A DNA stretch of 64,000 nt from Patiria miniata (Eukaryota; Echinodermata; Asteroidea; Valvatida; Asterinidae), in contig NW_024037072.1 in assembly GCF_015706575.1 (NCBI RefSeq), forward strand, positions 501,001 to 565,000, written 5' to 3'. A model generated the notes under the pieces. The model saw only the letters and a list, made by a program, of their open reading frames with translations. It had not been told where the DNA came from and did not search any database. A program made the position numbers and the translations under genes. Positions 23,904 to 35,600 of the stretch are shown in pieces. Within the stretch, counting starts at the first letter, position 1. Each line of letters starts with the position of its first letter.

Positions 23904-24391
23904 AGATATAGTCCATCATTTGTAATTTGTGCATTTTGTTCGTTTGAAGCAACAAAAGTGTTCAAAATCTAATGAAGGATACTGAACAACTAACCTGATG
24001 AAGTTTCAGCTCAGCTTCAGCTGTATATTCCGAGAAAAACAGCATTCTAGGATCTCAATTTCAAATCAAAAGTTGCTGAATCATATTATAGCAACGAATC
24101 ATATTATAGCAACGAATTATAGCAACCATTGCGCGCCTGTGCGTTGTGCCAATGCTTGCGCGCGCTGCGCCGAATAACAAAACGAACTACTAATTTAAAT
24201 TTTCCTACGGTGCGTCTTAAGACGCACCGTTGGAAAGGCCTTCTTTCGTTGATTACTTCGAAATGATAGCTTGCCAGAAAGATTAATTTCACAGGGAGTT
24301 TAGTCCACTTACTATCTTTCAACCAAGTATGTTTTTCAACAATAATACGCCAGTTACTTTTTCGGATGGCTGCAAATGATGGACTATAGCT
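23904..24391 (+). mobile_element. TTAA-flanked MITE, family 2, copy 1
   Basis: The ends are AGATATAGTCCATCATTTG and its inverse CAAATGATGGACTATAGCT, with TTAA on both sides (23900-23903 and 24392-24395). The body is 488 bp and non-coding. A perfect 24-bp palindrome, ACGGTGCGTCTT followed by its inverse, lies at 24207-24230. A 20-bp tandem duplication of AATCATATTATAGCAACG lies near 24080-24115. Confidence 0.82.
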
Positions 24392-24821
24392 TTAAAGAGA
24401 AATACTGAATAAACAGCACAGAATGTCAAATGTCAAGTTGATCACTTCCAAAGAACTACATGTACCTACAGTCCCCCCCCAAAAAAAAAAGGCCAAAAAG
24501 ATGAATCCCCACCCTAAAAAACAACAACAAAGGAACAAAAGGACCAAAAGTACATGTACAAACAAATTTGAAAACGGTATAAATAAACCCTGTAAAAATA
24601 AACACTCCACAATTTTGTAATTGATGCTTTTAATATTTTCAACACAACCATCCCTGACAACTAGAAAGCTTGCATATTACTTTCTCTCACTAACTCAGAG
24701 AAGACATTCCCTTTGAAATACACCTACTGACCACTGTGTATCTATTTTGGGGAATTGAAAACAAGATTTTTTTTATCAGATTATAGACAGACAGATCCCA
24801 AATTGCTAGAGACTCACTTAA

Positions 24822-25335
24822 AGGGAAAATACAACATTTGCAAACATCAAAAAATAAAACTACCAAATCATTTTGAAATACCTTGCTGGACTGTTAGTGA
24901 ATGACAGTGTAAAGCATCCTGTAAAATCATGGCACCTGGTATACTGTCATTTTCAAGAAAAGTGGTATTTTTGTATCAATTTCCAACGCTGATCGGCCGA
25001 TCAGCGTTGGAAAAAACTGGCTTTTTTTCAAATACTGGCCACAATTGACCATCGCACTTGTTTGCAATCGATTACAAACCTATGAACAGGCACGAGCCAG
25101 CTAGACTGGTTCCCTGACCTTACAATTCCCCAATGTATGTAAACTGCTCTGTTTCTTCTTATATGGAGTCAGGGAACCAGACTACAGGAAAATGATTGTT
25201 TTTCTTGGTTTTTATAGCGTTTTCGAACCCAAAACCTCAAAAAGGTCAGTGTAACTATATTTGCTATATATTTCCAACCCCCCAATTCCATCCATTTCTG
25301 AAAATTACAGCAAAAGCAAATGATGTATATTCCCT
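24822..25335 (+). mobile_element. TTAA-flanked MITE, family 1, copy 2
   Basis: It has the same length (514 bp), ends and internal palindromes as the copy at 7077-7590, with only scattered substitutions. TTAA lies on both sides (24818-24821 and 25336-25339). The near identity points to recent amplification of this subfamily. Confidence 0.85.
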
Positions 25336-27194
25336 TTAACCTAATGCATTGGTCAGATTACAAAGTTTGACCATCCAATCAGCCAGTTCACCCCCTGTAG
25401 ACACTTCTTCTCTTTACATTTCCGCTTTGCAGTCTGCAACTTCTTGATGTCACCCCCCCCCCTTCTGTTACTACTGACGAGAGCTTATCCTTGTCTCATA
25501 TCTTTTACAATTTCTTCTCTTGAGGCCCCCTCTTGTAACTCATACAGACACTTAGACTGCCTTCTTGTACCTCATATGGACACTTGGGCTCCCCTTCAAC
25601 AAGATTTGGCGTGAGAGTCTCATCAGCACTTCCGTTCATTGCCCCTACTCCCCTGTCCTGCTGTTCCCTGATGACAGACATTGTTTGGATGGAACTGCAC
25701 ATAGGGAAGTTAATTTAGAAAGCAGAATCAAAGAATTGTACAAAATTGGGAAATTCAGTCACGATCCCTTGATTTGGGAGGCAACACAAAAGATCCCCCT
25801 GAATGGAATACAGAAGCTGTGGCCTACATTTCTGTCCTCTGGGAAATATCTCTGTCGTATTTATTAAATATAAGGCATCGTAGTTTTTCCTATTCAGTAA
25901 TGCTGAACTCAGGTTGTCATGTTGAAATGTGATTCCAAATGTTTTATTTCTCTCTCCACAAAGAGTTGAAAAGATCGTCAGGTACACACACAAAAATGTA
26001 CCACCAACTCACTCCCCCCCCCCCCCCCAAAAAAAAGAAGAAAACAAGTGCCACCTTAGCAGCGTGAAGACTGATATTGGACTCTCTATCTTATTGACAT
26101 AGAAATAATAGTTTCCTTTCAGAGTCTGTTTATTAAGCAGGACGTATCGGGTAGCTTGCGAGGTCATCTTGTATTTTTAAGTGTCACCTTATATTTTTGA
26201 AGAGCATATTTTTGCTGAGTGTAAAAAGTAAACTTGTTCGACATTATTGAATATTTAATATTATACTTCATTCTAAAATATCATTGGTACCCTGGGGATG
26301 AAGGTTTTTGATCATTTAACACAGTGTCTGTAACATAAACCGTCCTCCTTTCTTGTAATACAAACACTACCCCGAAATGAACGATTTTTGGTTTAGGTAA
26401 TAAGAATGGATTTTTTAACTAACACAATATGAAACGTTTAAAAAAAAAAACAGAAAAAAGGAAAGTTATCCAACCCTCATCTAATCAAATCAGGCAGTGA
26501 AATAAGATAGATATAACGTCACTTTTCATTACTGGCGTAACAGTCTCGTCATGATAAAGGTATTAACTGCCAGCGAGTCTGCGGGAACATTGGGCTTGCC
26601 TGGGAGCTAGCCAACGATGTGATACACTCGGAGAGTCTCAAGCACGGTCTGAGCTTGAGAGGCCCCAGATGAAGAGCTAAATTGGATTTTTAAAGTATTT
26701 GCCTCTAGATATCGAGCAGAGAAAATCTCAGAAGGAATAAGAGAAAAACGATGGAGGCTGGCTCTGAAAAGGTTGGAGTTTTGCATGAGTGAACTCTGGC
26801 CTATTCATCAACTGATCAGAATTGGTATTGATATTCTGATGAAAATTTCATAACTTTGTCAGCCTTCAAATGTTGTATGGACTGCTGCTGAAGGCAAACT
26901 GTTTAGAGTGATATATCCAAAGTTGCTAATGGACAGGTTTTGTAAGGTCAGTTTCATTTCTTATTATCAAAAGTGGTCATATTTCTGTAAGTTTAAAATG
27001 ATGAAATTAATTCTCAAACTTAAGTGAAGTGAAGTAAGACACAGTTACATTGATGATAACATCACCAACCCCATTGAGTTTGATTGCACATATTTTTTGA
27101 AAGGCAAATTGTACATGTATACATTTAAAAATTTAAAAATATTTAAGTACAATCTTACCTCAGTGTTATTTTGTTTGTATCTCTTTGCCTGCAG

Positions 27195-27299
27195 GATCAG
27201 TGTGAATGATCAGATCATTGAGGTGGATGGGAAGAGCCTTGTAGGAGTTAGTCAGAAGTATGCTGCCGGTGTCTTAAAGAACACTAGTGGGCTAGTCAG
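27195..27299 (+). CDS. PPP1R9: PPP1R9 exon: second half of the PDZ domain
   Basis: The acceptor is TTTGCCTGCAG and the donor CAG|GTAAGA, a near-consensus site. One base completes the arginine of DGR, then 34 codons read [20 protein letters not shown] and [14 protein letters not shown]. Two bases remain for the arginine of VRF. [16 protein letters not shown] is the beta-strand region and [10 protein letters not shown] the second alpha helix that lines the peptide groove. The version here, with DGKSLVGV and NTSGLV, looks closer to invertebrate spinophilin than to vertebrate neurabins (from memory of the family, not searched). The exon is 105 nt, so skipping it would keep the frame but destroy the PDZ fold. 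The intron starts a GGCCCA-rich degenerate repeat only about 35 nt past the donor. Confidence 0.97.
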
Positions 27300-27334
27300 G
27301 TAAGAGCCAACAATCTGTATGTCTCATCAGCTTG

Positions 27335-27870
27335 GACCAGGCTCAAGGCTCAAGGGCCTATGCCCAAGCTTCCATAACCAAAGCGCAAGACATCAGACAG
27401 AAGACTTCAAATCCAAATGAAAATGTCCAATGCCCGGGTTCTAGCCCCAAGTTTCAAGTCCGAAGACTCCAGAGTCAAGGCCCCAGGTCCAAGGCTAAAT
27501 GTCAAAACCCCAAAGTCCAAGGTCCTAGGCCCAAGACCATTTGCACACGCCCCATGACCTAAGGCCCAACCCCCAGGCCCACGGCCGCCCATGACCCATG
27601 GCTCCAGGCCCTAGGCACTAGGCCCAAGTCCCAAGGCCCAATGCCCCAGTCCCAACTCTCAAGGCCCATGGCCCCAGGCCCAAGGCCTGCTTGCCCAAGG
27701 CACTATGGCCATGGCCCATGGTCCAAATCCAAACTCTCAATGCCCATGGCCCAAGGCCCCAGGCCAGATGTGCAAGGCCCCAAATTCTAACTCCACAGGC
27801 CCCAGGCCCAACTTTCAGGCTTGAAAGGCCCTCGTCAGAGGCCCAGGTCCCAAGACACAGAGGCCCCAAG
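27335..27870 (+). repeat. GGCCCA-rich degenerate repeat next to the exon donor
   Basis: The tract is built from variants of CCCAAGGCCCA and GGCCCATGGCCC, strongly GC-rich against AT-rich surroundings. It has no exact period. Many GGCC palindromes would allow local hairpins. It starts about 35 nt after the PDZ exon's donor site. Confidence 0.75.
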
Positions 27871-28658
27871 TGCTGTTTGATCAAAACAACATCTTGGATA
27901 ACTTGTGCAGAAATCTCATTTACTTGATCTCCCCCTGCTCAGACAGTAATAGGTTTGCAGTGGATGCCAACGATGCATGCTTGAGTTATTTACAGCTCTG
28001 TGTACTAAGTCGGCATTCATAAAACAAACGCACACACAAACACGCGCATGCTAACCAACTTCACCACTGGATGTAATTTCAGGCGGCATTCAACCGTGGT
28101 ATTGTCGGCAGCGTGTAACTTTTTGTCATTTCGGTTTTATCAATAGCTCCTGGCATCTTGGTTTTAATTGGCAATCCACTAAAACATTATGGTAGTCATT
28201 GATGTTTTGTTGGCTGTTTTTTATTAATTGGCCTCCAGTGGCCCAAGTCATCCATTTCTTATCCCAACAACATAGTAACCTTACAAGTCGTTAAATGCTG
28301 GTCGTAAATCATGCTTTGCAATAAAAAAATCCGGGTTGGATGGATTGCGACAATCCCCACGATCCGCTTATCAGGGCAAGGAAATTGAGGCAGTCAAAGA
28401 AGTGTGAGTGCTTCTTGAAACAGATGTTACCACAATGAGTAAACTTTTGAAGTGGCTTTACATCACTCTTTCCATGTAAGTGCACATGTAAACATTCAGT
28501 AGCAATCATTAACAAAAAGAGAGACATAGATCTTGAGACTTGAGAATCGGTTTGTATTTAAGGAGCTACATGTAGTTCAATGGAATTTGTTTTCACAACT
28601 TTTTTATTGGAATCCCTATGAAAGATTCTAAGAAAACTCATCATGGAGAATCGTTAAC

Positions 28659-29646
28659 CAGAGTTGTAATGACTCGAGTCAATGACTCGACTCGAGTCCG
28701 ACTCGAGTCACATTTTTTGGCGACTCGACTCGACTCGAGTCCCGACGGGTAAATGACTCGACTCGACTCGAGTCACTGCGAGCAAATGACTCGACTCGAC
28801 TCGAGTCCCTCATCAGAATGACTCGACTCGACTCGAGGAAGGCTAATAAGACTCGAGTCCCAAAATAAAAGCAAAACTTACTTGCGAAAAATATTTGCAA
28901 TGACTTACGCTGCGCCGTTCGCGTTGCCAGTTTTTGTTCACGTCACGTTAATGTTCGCGAATAATGTACGTTTATATACAGCGGCAGTCTGTTTCCTTCC
29001 TCCATAATGAAACAACAAACATACACCGTGTCGCGGACTAGCATGTAATGCTAAACCCGGAAACAGAATTAAAACGCATTACTCAATCCGTGGTTTCATC
29101 ATTGGTTTCGGGCAATTTTGAAATTCTTGGTGGAACGCCGGCTAAATTCATGTCCCGATTTCACACAAAAAAATGGATACGGACGGGCCCACCTTTAAAT
29201 AATCAGAAACAGTTTTGTATAATGCAATTAGGTTTTAACGTTGTCAGCGATCAGCGAACAACAAAATCTAGACCCGAAGCCAAACCAGTTATAAGACCGA
29301 AGTTTCACATCTCCTTATCTGTGACGTGAGCTAGCAATGGAAACTGTTGGTTGGGTACCATACAGAATACTTAATGTCTTTGGATTTCCGTAATAGACTG
29401 GTGCCTTGTATTCTTTCTCTCTTGTGTTTGTTGCTTTTTATTGTAATTTAGTGTTCAAATATTTGTGACTCGAATTGACTCGAGCTAAATACTTGACTCG
29501 ACTCGACTCGACTCGACCACACTCTGTGACTCGACTCGACTCGACTCGACCTTGTTGACCTAATGACTCGACTCGACTCGAGTCACTTCTTTAAAATGAC
29601 TCGACTCGACTCGAGTCACAAAAATCAGTGACTCGTTACAACTCTG
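28659..29646. mobile_element. Complete non-autonomous hAT-type DNA transposon
   Basis: The ends are inverted: the left reads CAGAGTTGTAATGACTCG and the complement of the right reads CAGAGTTGTAACGAGTC. The 8 bases TCGTTAAC occur directly on both sides (28651-28658 and 29647-29654), an exact target-site duplication of the length typical of hAT elements. CAGAG-type ends are also typical of hAT. Inside, both ends carry arrays of GACTCGACTCGAGTC-like repeats (28676-28856 and 29468-29637), probable subterminal transposase-binding repeats. The middle has no transposase-like open frame, only a 93-codon frame of no recognisable family, so mobility would need a transposase supplied elsewhere. The exact duplication suggests fairly recent insertion. 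Confidence 0.9.
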
Positions 29647-32600
29647 TCGTTAACGGACATTTTTCCACTTCAATTTTTAATGGAAAGCCCTCTTGAACGT
29701 GTTCAAATCTTGTGTGTAAGCAGATCAGATCAGGTCATTTTATGTTGATGCACAGGGATGCTATCTGGATTGAAACCATCTCCTTTCTCATTAGCAAGTT
29801 ATTTCAGAGTTCTATCTTGAATCATCCTGAGAATGTGGCAATCACTTGTAAGTCCTCTCCACTAGTAGATTGCTCAACAGGTTCATCCACGATGCGGGAT
29901 GTCGCAGCATTTGCATTAATCATCCGATACCTTGATTTGATCCTTCCAAAAACCAAGCATTATCCATTGGGCTTCCCTTTCTACATCCCTGGAGAAGCAT
30001 CCAGGAAGGGCAACGTCTCCTTTCCTGGATTGGGTTACCCCTCAAGAGGACCTCTTCCTATCTCATCAAGACCTCTCCCCCACTCCCCCCCACCCCTCCA
30101 TAAAAAGAAGAGAATCCAAGATGCAATGATACATTTCCTGACTGATTACCATACTTTGATTCATTTCTTGGGAGGCAGACAGCAGTGTATTGTGATATGG
30201 AGGATTTGATGAAGCGAAGGGGTCCTCCAATCTTGCCAATTGTCTTGTTGTTTGACTTTGCCCAGCTACGAGGGTTGCTTGAGGCTAGGCGTACCACGGA
30301 AGAATGGGGTTATCAATTTACAAGTGCAGACTTTGTGATGAGCATGCTGTGAGGATAGGTCCGTTCTTTTCACTTCAGATATTGGTGTCGATTTTTTTGG
30401 GGGGTGGGGTGGGGGGGGGGGTAGGTGGTGACTGTCTGAGGGTTAGCATTGTTTAGTGGATTACCATGCTTAGATTACCCTGTGCTGAATGTGCATGTAA
30501 CCTTGGACTAAACAGGTACCAACATGTACGAGGTCCTCAGATCAGCTAATTGCCTCGTTTTTCATTTCCCACTTATGCCATTTACCCGGTAGTATTGAGA
30601 AGCACTATATAAAGCTTGGAATTTCCTCTTTTTTTGTTACTTCCCAGTTGCATAAAAATATGGGTGCATTTGCAGACAAATGCAGAACAGTATTCCTTAA
30701 GGAAACATATTGGCTTTAAAAATGTAATTCTGAAATTCAAGCAGAATTTTTGGTGTGAAAGAGAACATTATCTAGCAGTGTCACAAGGGTGATATTCATA
30801 ATTACACTCAAACAGTACACTGTCCTGACTTCAGCCCTGATCACATTAGCACTGATAATAACTTCATGTCTTCTAAGATTTTATTGGTCGCTGGTTGCTG
30901 TAAAGATTCCCTGTCGTCTGATTGGCCGGGCTCCAAGTACATGTTGATGGGGAATGCATTGCTTGTCTGTGCCTTTGCAAATTGAATGAATCGATCCCGA
31001 GTTTAGACGTGACAAGAACAATCATGGCAAACTGAGAGAGATATTGATGCACATTCCAACTTCCCGCTTGGGCAATCACTTATGGTGAATACACTGATTA
31101 TCAAAAACTCAGCTGAGATTTGTCAGCGTTGTGTCAAGCCAGCAGGGGATTCAATCCTTAATCAAATGGATGACAGCAACAGTTGAATGTCACTTCCGAT
31201 TCTACCTTGGGATAAAAATTAAAATACCCGAGATAAGTACATACGTAGGAGAAACCTCAGGCATTGGGGCAACAATCAAACCTGTGCACAATTGGTTTTT
31301 TATATAAAGTCTCTACAAAAAAATGACACATGATGCACTCAGAGCTGGCTGTGGCCACCTGGACATTAAAAACCATCTGCCTGGCTGCGGTCAGCCCCAG
31401 ACCTGGCCGGAGATGTTGTCAGCTGATGACCACCTGTCTATGTGTCATTCAGAAATCTGGATGACCAACTTTGCTTGACCATCCTGCTTTCAGTGATTCC
31501 TAGAAAAATGGTCACCACTTATGCGCTATATCTTGGGCAGCCTGTTCAATATGTAGAGGGCATCATGCAGGCGACTTGCGTAGACTGGGACCACCAATAT
31601 GCACTGTGGATTTGTTCTACATAAACCTGATAATCCCTAGGCTCCACGTCTTATTAGATTGGCACCTTACACCGGAAATCCCAACCTGATGTAGCCTGCA
31701 GGGACTGAAATATCAGTTTCCCATCCTTGTTCATTCGTAAAGTTTGCTACTGGGATTCTGTCATCAAATCCTCGCCCAATCACGCCAGTGCATTTGTTCC
31801 CTCCTGATTGTAGTCCATTTGTCATGTTGATGTTGGTTGTTGAGTCCCGAATGTAATTTGCATAATGTTGTGCCGTATAAGTTGCTAATTTCGGATTGCA
31901 TTTGAAGTGTAGCTGTAGAGGTTTGAGCAAACAGTGCGCACTCCTGGAATTCCTCTGTGTAGGAACATCCATCACCAGTCAAACATACCCAAACCTTGTA
32001 CTCCAACTATTGGCAAGGGAATGTAAAGCTACCCATGCGTGCTTTAATCACAAGACTTGAAACAGCACATGGGGAAATTACCCAGCTCTTATGTTTTGAC
32101 AAGGATCCCTGACAAATGAGCACATTTGAATGTGATCTGCAGAAATGTTGTAAGTGGATTGGTTTTGCGTAATTGTCTCAGTGGAGGACAAGCACCGACA
32201 AAACACTCAGTATGTGGAGATAGGTTTGGTTCAGTCAAAGCAAGCACCATGCGCTGCACTTGCGCTTCCTAAGCCAACTACATATGATCTACACACTGAC
32301 AGCTACTTGCTATTCCTAGTTTAATTTTGTTTTCTAATGGAAACCATTTTCCTCTCATTTTCTACCATAACTATTCCATCTTGAATCCCTCACCTTGAAT
32401 GTGAATTTGATTGAGGCCATTGCCCGTACAGTTAGACACCTGTAAACATTCTGTACTAGCTGATTCCCGCTAAGATTCCATACCAATTACCTCGGCGTGT
32501 TTTTCAGATGCCTCACATGTTCCTGCTTCATCACATATCAACCTCAACAACATTTAGCATGTTTCATGTTGATCAGAAATTTCTGACTTCAATCAACATT

Positions 32601-35600
32601 CATCTCCAGACAATTTGATGTTTTCCAGACTCAACGTGGAGGCTCCTTTTTTTAATATTGTGGTCTCCGGGAATGAAATAAATAGTTGTAAACTTGATGG
32701 GCAAACGCACCTGCTCTTAAAATTTGAGACAATTAGAATTCCAAGCACAAGCATCCAAACGGCACTTGCACAATAGTGACAATACTTCCCACACCGGCCT
32801 TCCGACTCATCATTGTCTATTTTTCACCCTGCGGGGGCGTTAGTGTTGTGCTCTACAGAAATTCTTTCGCATGCCTCACTAAAAAAAAGGGCTCCAATCC
32901 AAACGCTTTAGGGAAATAAAAAAATCAATTTTCACTTCCGTACTTAAGTTGATTGGCAGCCTGCCATCCAAGCATTGTCTCATTACCTGTATGCGTAGTG
33001 CTTCATTACCTTGGATAAGAAGTTTCATGTTTTTCCTTCCGCCATTCTTATTTGCAAGATGTTCCCCCTGCTGGCATTGATTTCTTCCCCGGTCTTCTTC
33101 TGATCGCGTATGTCATTGTCAAGTCCCATGTCTATTGAGCCAATTACGCGCCGCTCAGCGTCTTCCCATCCTTGTTGACAGACGTGGCCGATATTTTCTT
33201 CATTTGTTGTTGGTGCAGCATCCGGACTGTTCGTTGACCCTCTACTCTCAACGTCAATCGCATACCCCTTCCTCTTTTCATCGCCCCCCTCACCAGCTTC
33301 ATCTGTCATCGTTCTCTCTCTCTATCCTCAGTCCACTTTCACAGTAGCCAAATTGTCTAGATTGCCAGACCTATGTTTCAAACAAGCAACCCATCTCAAC
33401 ATGTCAATCAAATGTTTACAAATGGGAACCCTTTCAGCCCAAGACTTTGCGTATGTTGTCCTTTACCTATATAACAACTCTTTATTTTAATTAAAATGTT
33501 TTGAAAAGATGACTTTAGCTTTGCTGTTTTGTCAGTTACAGGATTTACAGAGTGTTGATCTGTTGTTCATAAGTGTCTGAACAAGAGTGATTTCATAATT
33601 TCGTCACAGTCTGGACCAAACTATTATTTTGCTCTGCATGTTGGAGCCGTCTGTTAGAGCTACATGTACATCTGTACATGTGGACGATGACCATTCCCAA
33701 AATTCCAAAACTCTCTTCACTTGACACTAAATCAGTATCCTGATGGCTGGAAGAGTAAACTTGTGTGATATTGGACTTTATTTAGTGTGTAGTTTATTTT
33801 TTAATCATTTTGTAACAAAACGTGTACTCATGATTGTGGCTGTGCACTAATGCAAAACCAGTACTTCAAATCCAATAAATATTGTTGTGACATAATTCTC
33901 ACTGAATGTTGATGATGATATGCATCTTGTCCGCTATCCATCTCCTCCCATATTACTCCTTTTATCATCCCCCTTTCCCCCATCCCACGTCTCCTAATCT
34001 CTCCTATTGTCCACATTACTCGCCTCATTTTTTCTCTTCCTGTATCCAGCACTCTGCTTATAACATTTACACACATTCTCAATCTCTTCAATTCAGAGAG
34101 CGAGGACAAAAAAAAAATCAATCCCTCCTTTTCACTCTCCATCTTGTCTGAGTCTCCAGGCAACACTGTCTCTTGTCCTCCTAATCCATCGTTTTAGTCT
34201 TCATTCTTGACTTGGGGAACCCCCTAGGCTCACAGGTGTTTGTGCATACAGGCTCCATCTGACCTTTCAGGGCTGGGCCAGGGGGCATTTTGATTAGCTT
34301 TAAACAAGGAGGCTAGGGGGCATTCCTGCCTGCTTTGGATGTATTGGGGTTGAAGAGATTCCCACTGGACATAGTGTGGGTGGTGTGAACTGATTGTGTA
34401 AGTTTCCTTGCCTTGCTCATTCTGGACAATTTAGGAGGCAATCTCCAGGCTTTCTGAATTCATTGTCTCTTTGTTTGGTTTCATCTTGTTGCTGGAGCCA
34501 GGTTATAGATTGGAACTCTCAATGCCTTTTGTGGCTTCAAAAGTCCGTCTGGTGGTCCCTTGATATTAAATTATAGTTTGTTTGCAACTAACAAAATATA
34601 AATTAAACATTTAGAGGCAATGTTCCATGGCATGTTTAAGAAATTTTCTTTGCAGTAGAAATAAACCTACAGGCAGGGTAGTTACATGTAGGGACACACC
34701 TTACTCAATCCAAGGCTTGGGAAAAAAGGCAGAAATTCTGTGCTAGGAAAGATTTCTAATGATGGAATGCGGTGAGTCATTCATGTTTTGATAATCACTT
34801 GATTGAACCCATCCAATTAACAGAGAGTAGCGCTCATCTCCGCTCAGCAGCAATGCTCCCTTCACATCCAACCACCTTGTACAGCATGGAGTATTTGACT
34901 TGAGAGATTGATCATTTTCCCCTGACATAATAACACGGATGGTTGACCAAAAAGTGCCACTTGAGAGTGGCTTTTGTTACCATCGCTCTTGGACCAAGCT
35001 ATGTTTGCAAGATGTCTGCGAATCAACTGAATTTACTTTCACGACTGAGCTCCTAAGATCAACCACATCTTGCCCTAGTGATGGCACCGCATTTTTTTTT
35101 GTTTCGCAAGGCAATTAATCTTGTGAGTTCCTCCCCTGTCTCAGGTCCCCCTGGGCTAAAAGACTAGAACAAGAAATATTAAAATGGAAATGTCAGACAT
35201 ATGGAAACGGGAAGGGAAAATTGGAAGTGGTATTCTGGGAATATCCTGGCATTGAAGGAATCAAATGCCTTGAACTTAAGGCTACTTCTGGGTCAAGGAC
35301 TTGTGAGATAAAGGATGCTGTCTGTTGAGGTGAGGAGCGTTATTGTTCATTTACTCACAAGTTACATAATGACGTGAATTGAAGCGCATGAAGTATGTAC
35401 CTACATGTAGCTTTAGATGTTGCTTCACATTGCGTAAGGGATACTACATAGTTCATGTTTCATATAATTAGCCATTGAGTTTAGTTGCCATCTTCATTTG
35501 ATCTTGTAAGCATACATTATTTTGTCTCTTTATCTATTTCCAATTACATGTTCAGTGTAGGCTTACATGCATCCCTAAATGTATGTAGTTTCTTATAGTT

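Larger units (their letters stand above)
21754..27194 (+). other. PPP1R9: PPP1R9 intron, phase 2 (5.4 kb)
   Basis: It runs from GTAGGT to CTGCAG. It contains a dispersed repeat interrupted by a SINE-like insertion (21783-22260), a minisatellite of GATGGATTCAGGA units (22385-22735), and one copy of each of the two TTAA MITE families (23904-24391 and 24822-25335). C/A homopolymer junctions lie at 24473-24490 and 26014-26036. The stretches 22740-23890 and 25340-27190 show no gene or recognisable repeat otherwise. Confidence 0.9.

Noticed and set aside
29712..30209. 165-codon open frame on the + strand
   Set aside because: No recognisable domain or splice context. It includes low-complexity proline and C-rich sequence and lies in an intron.
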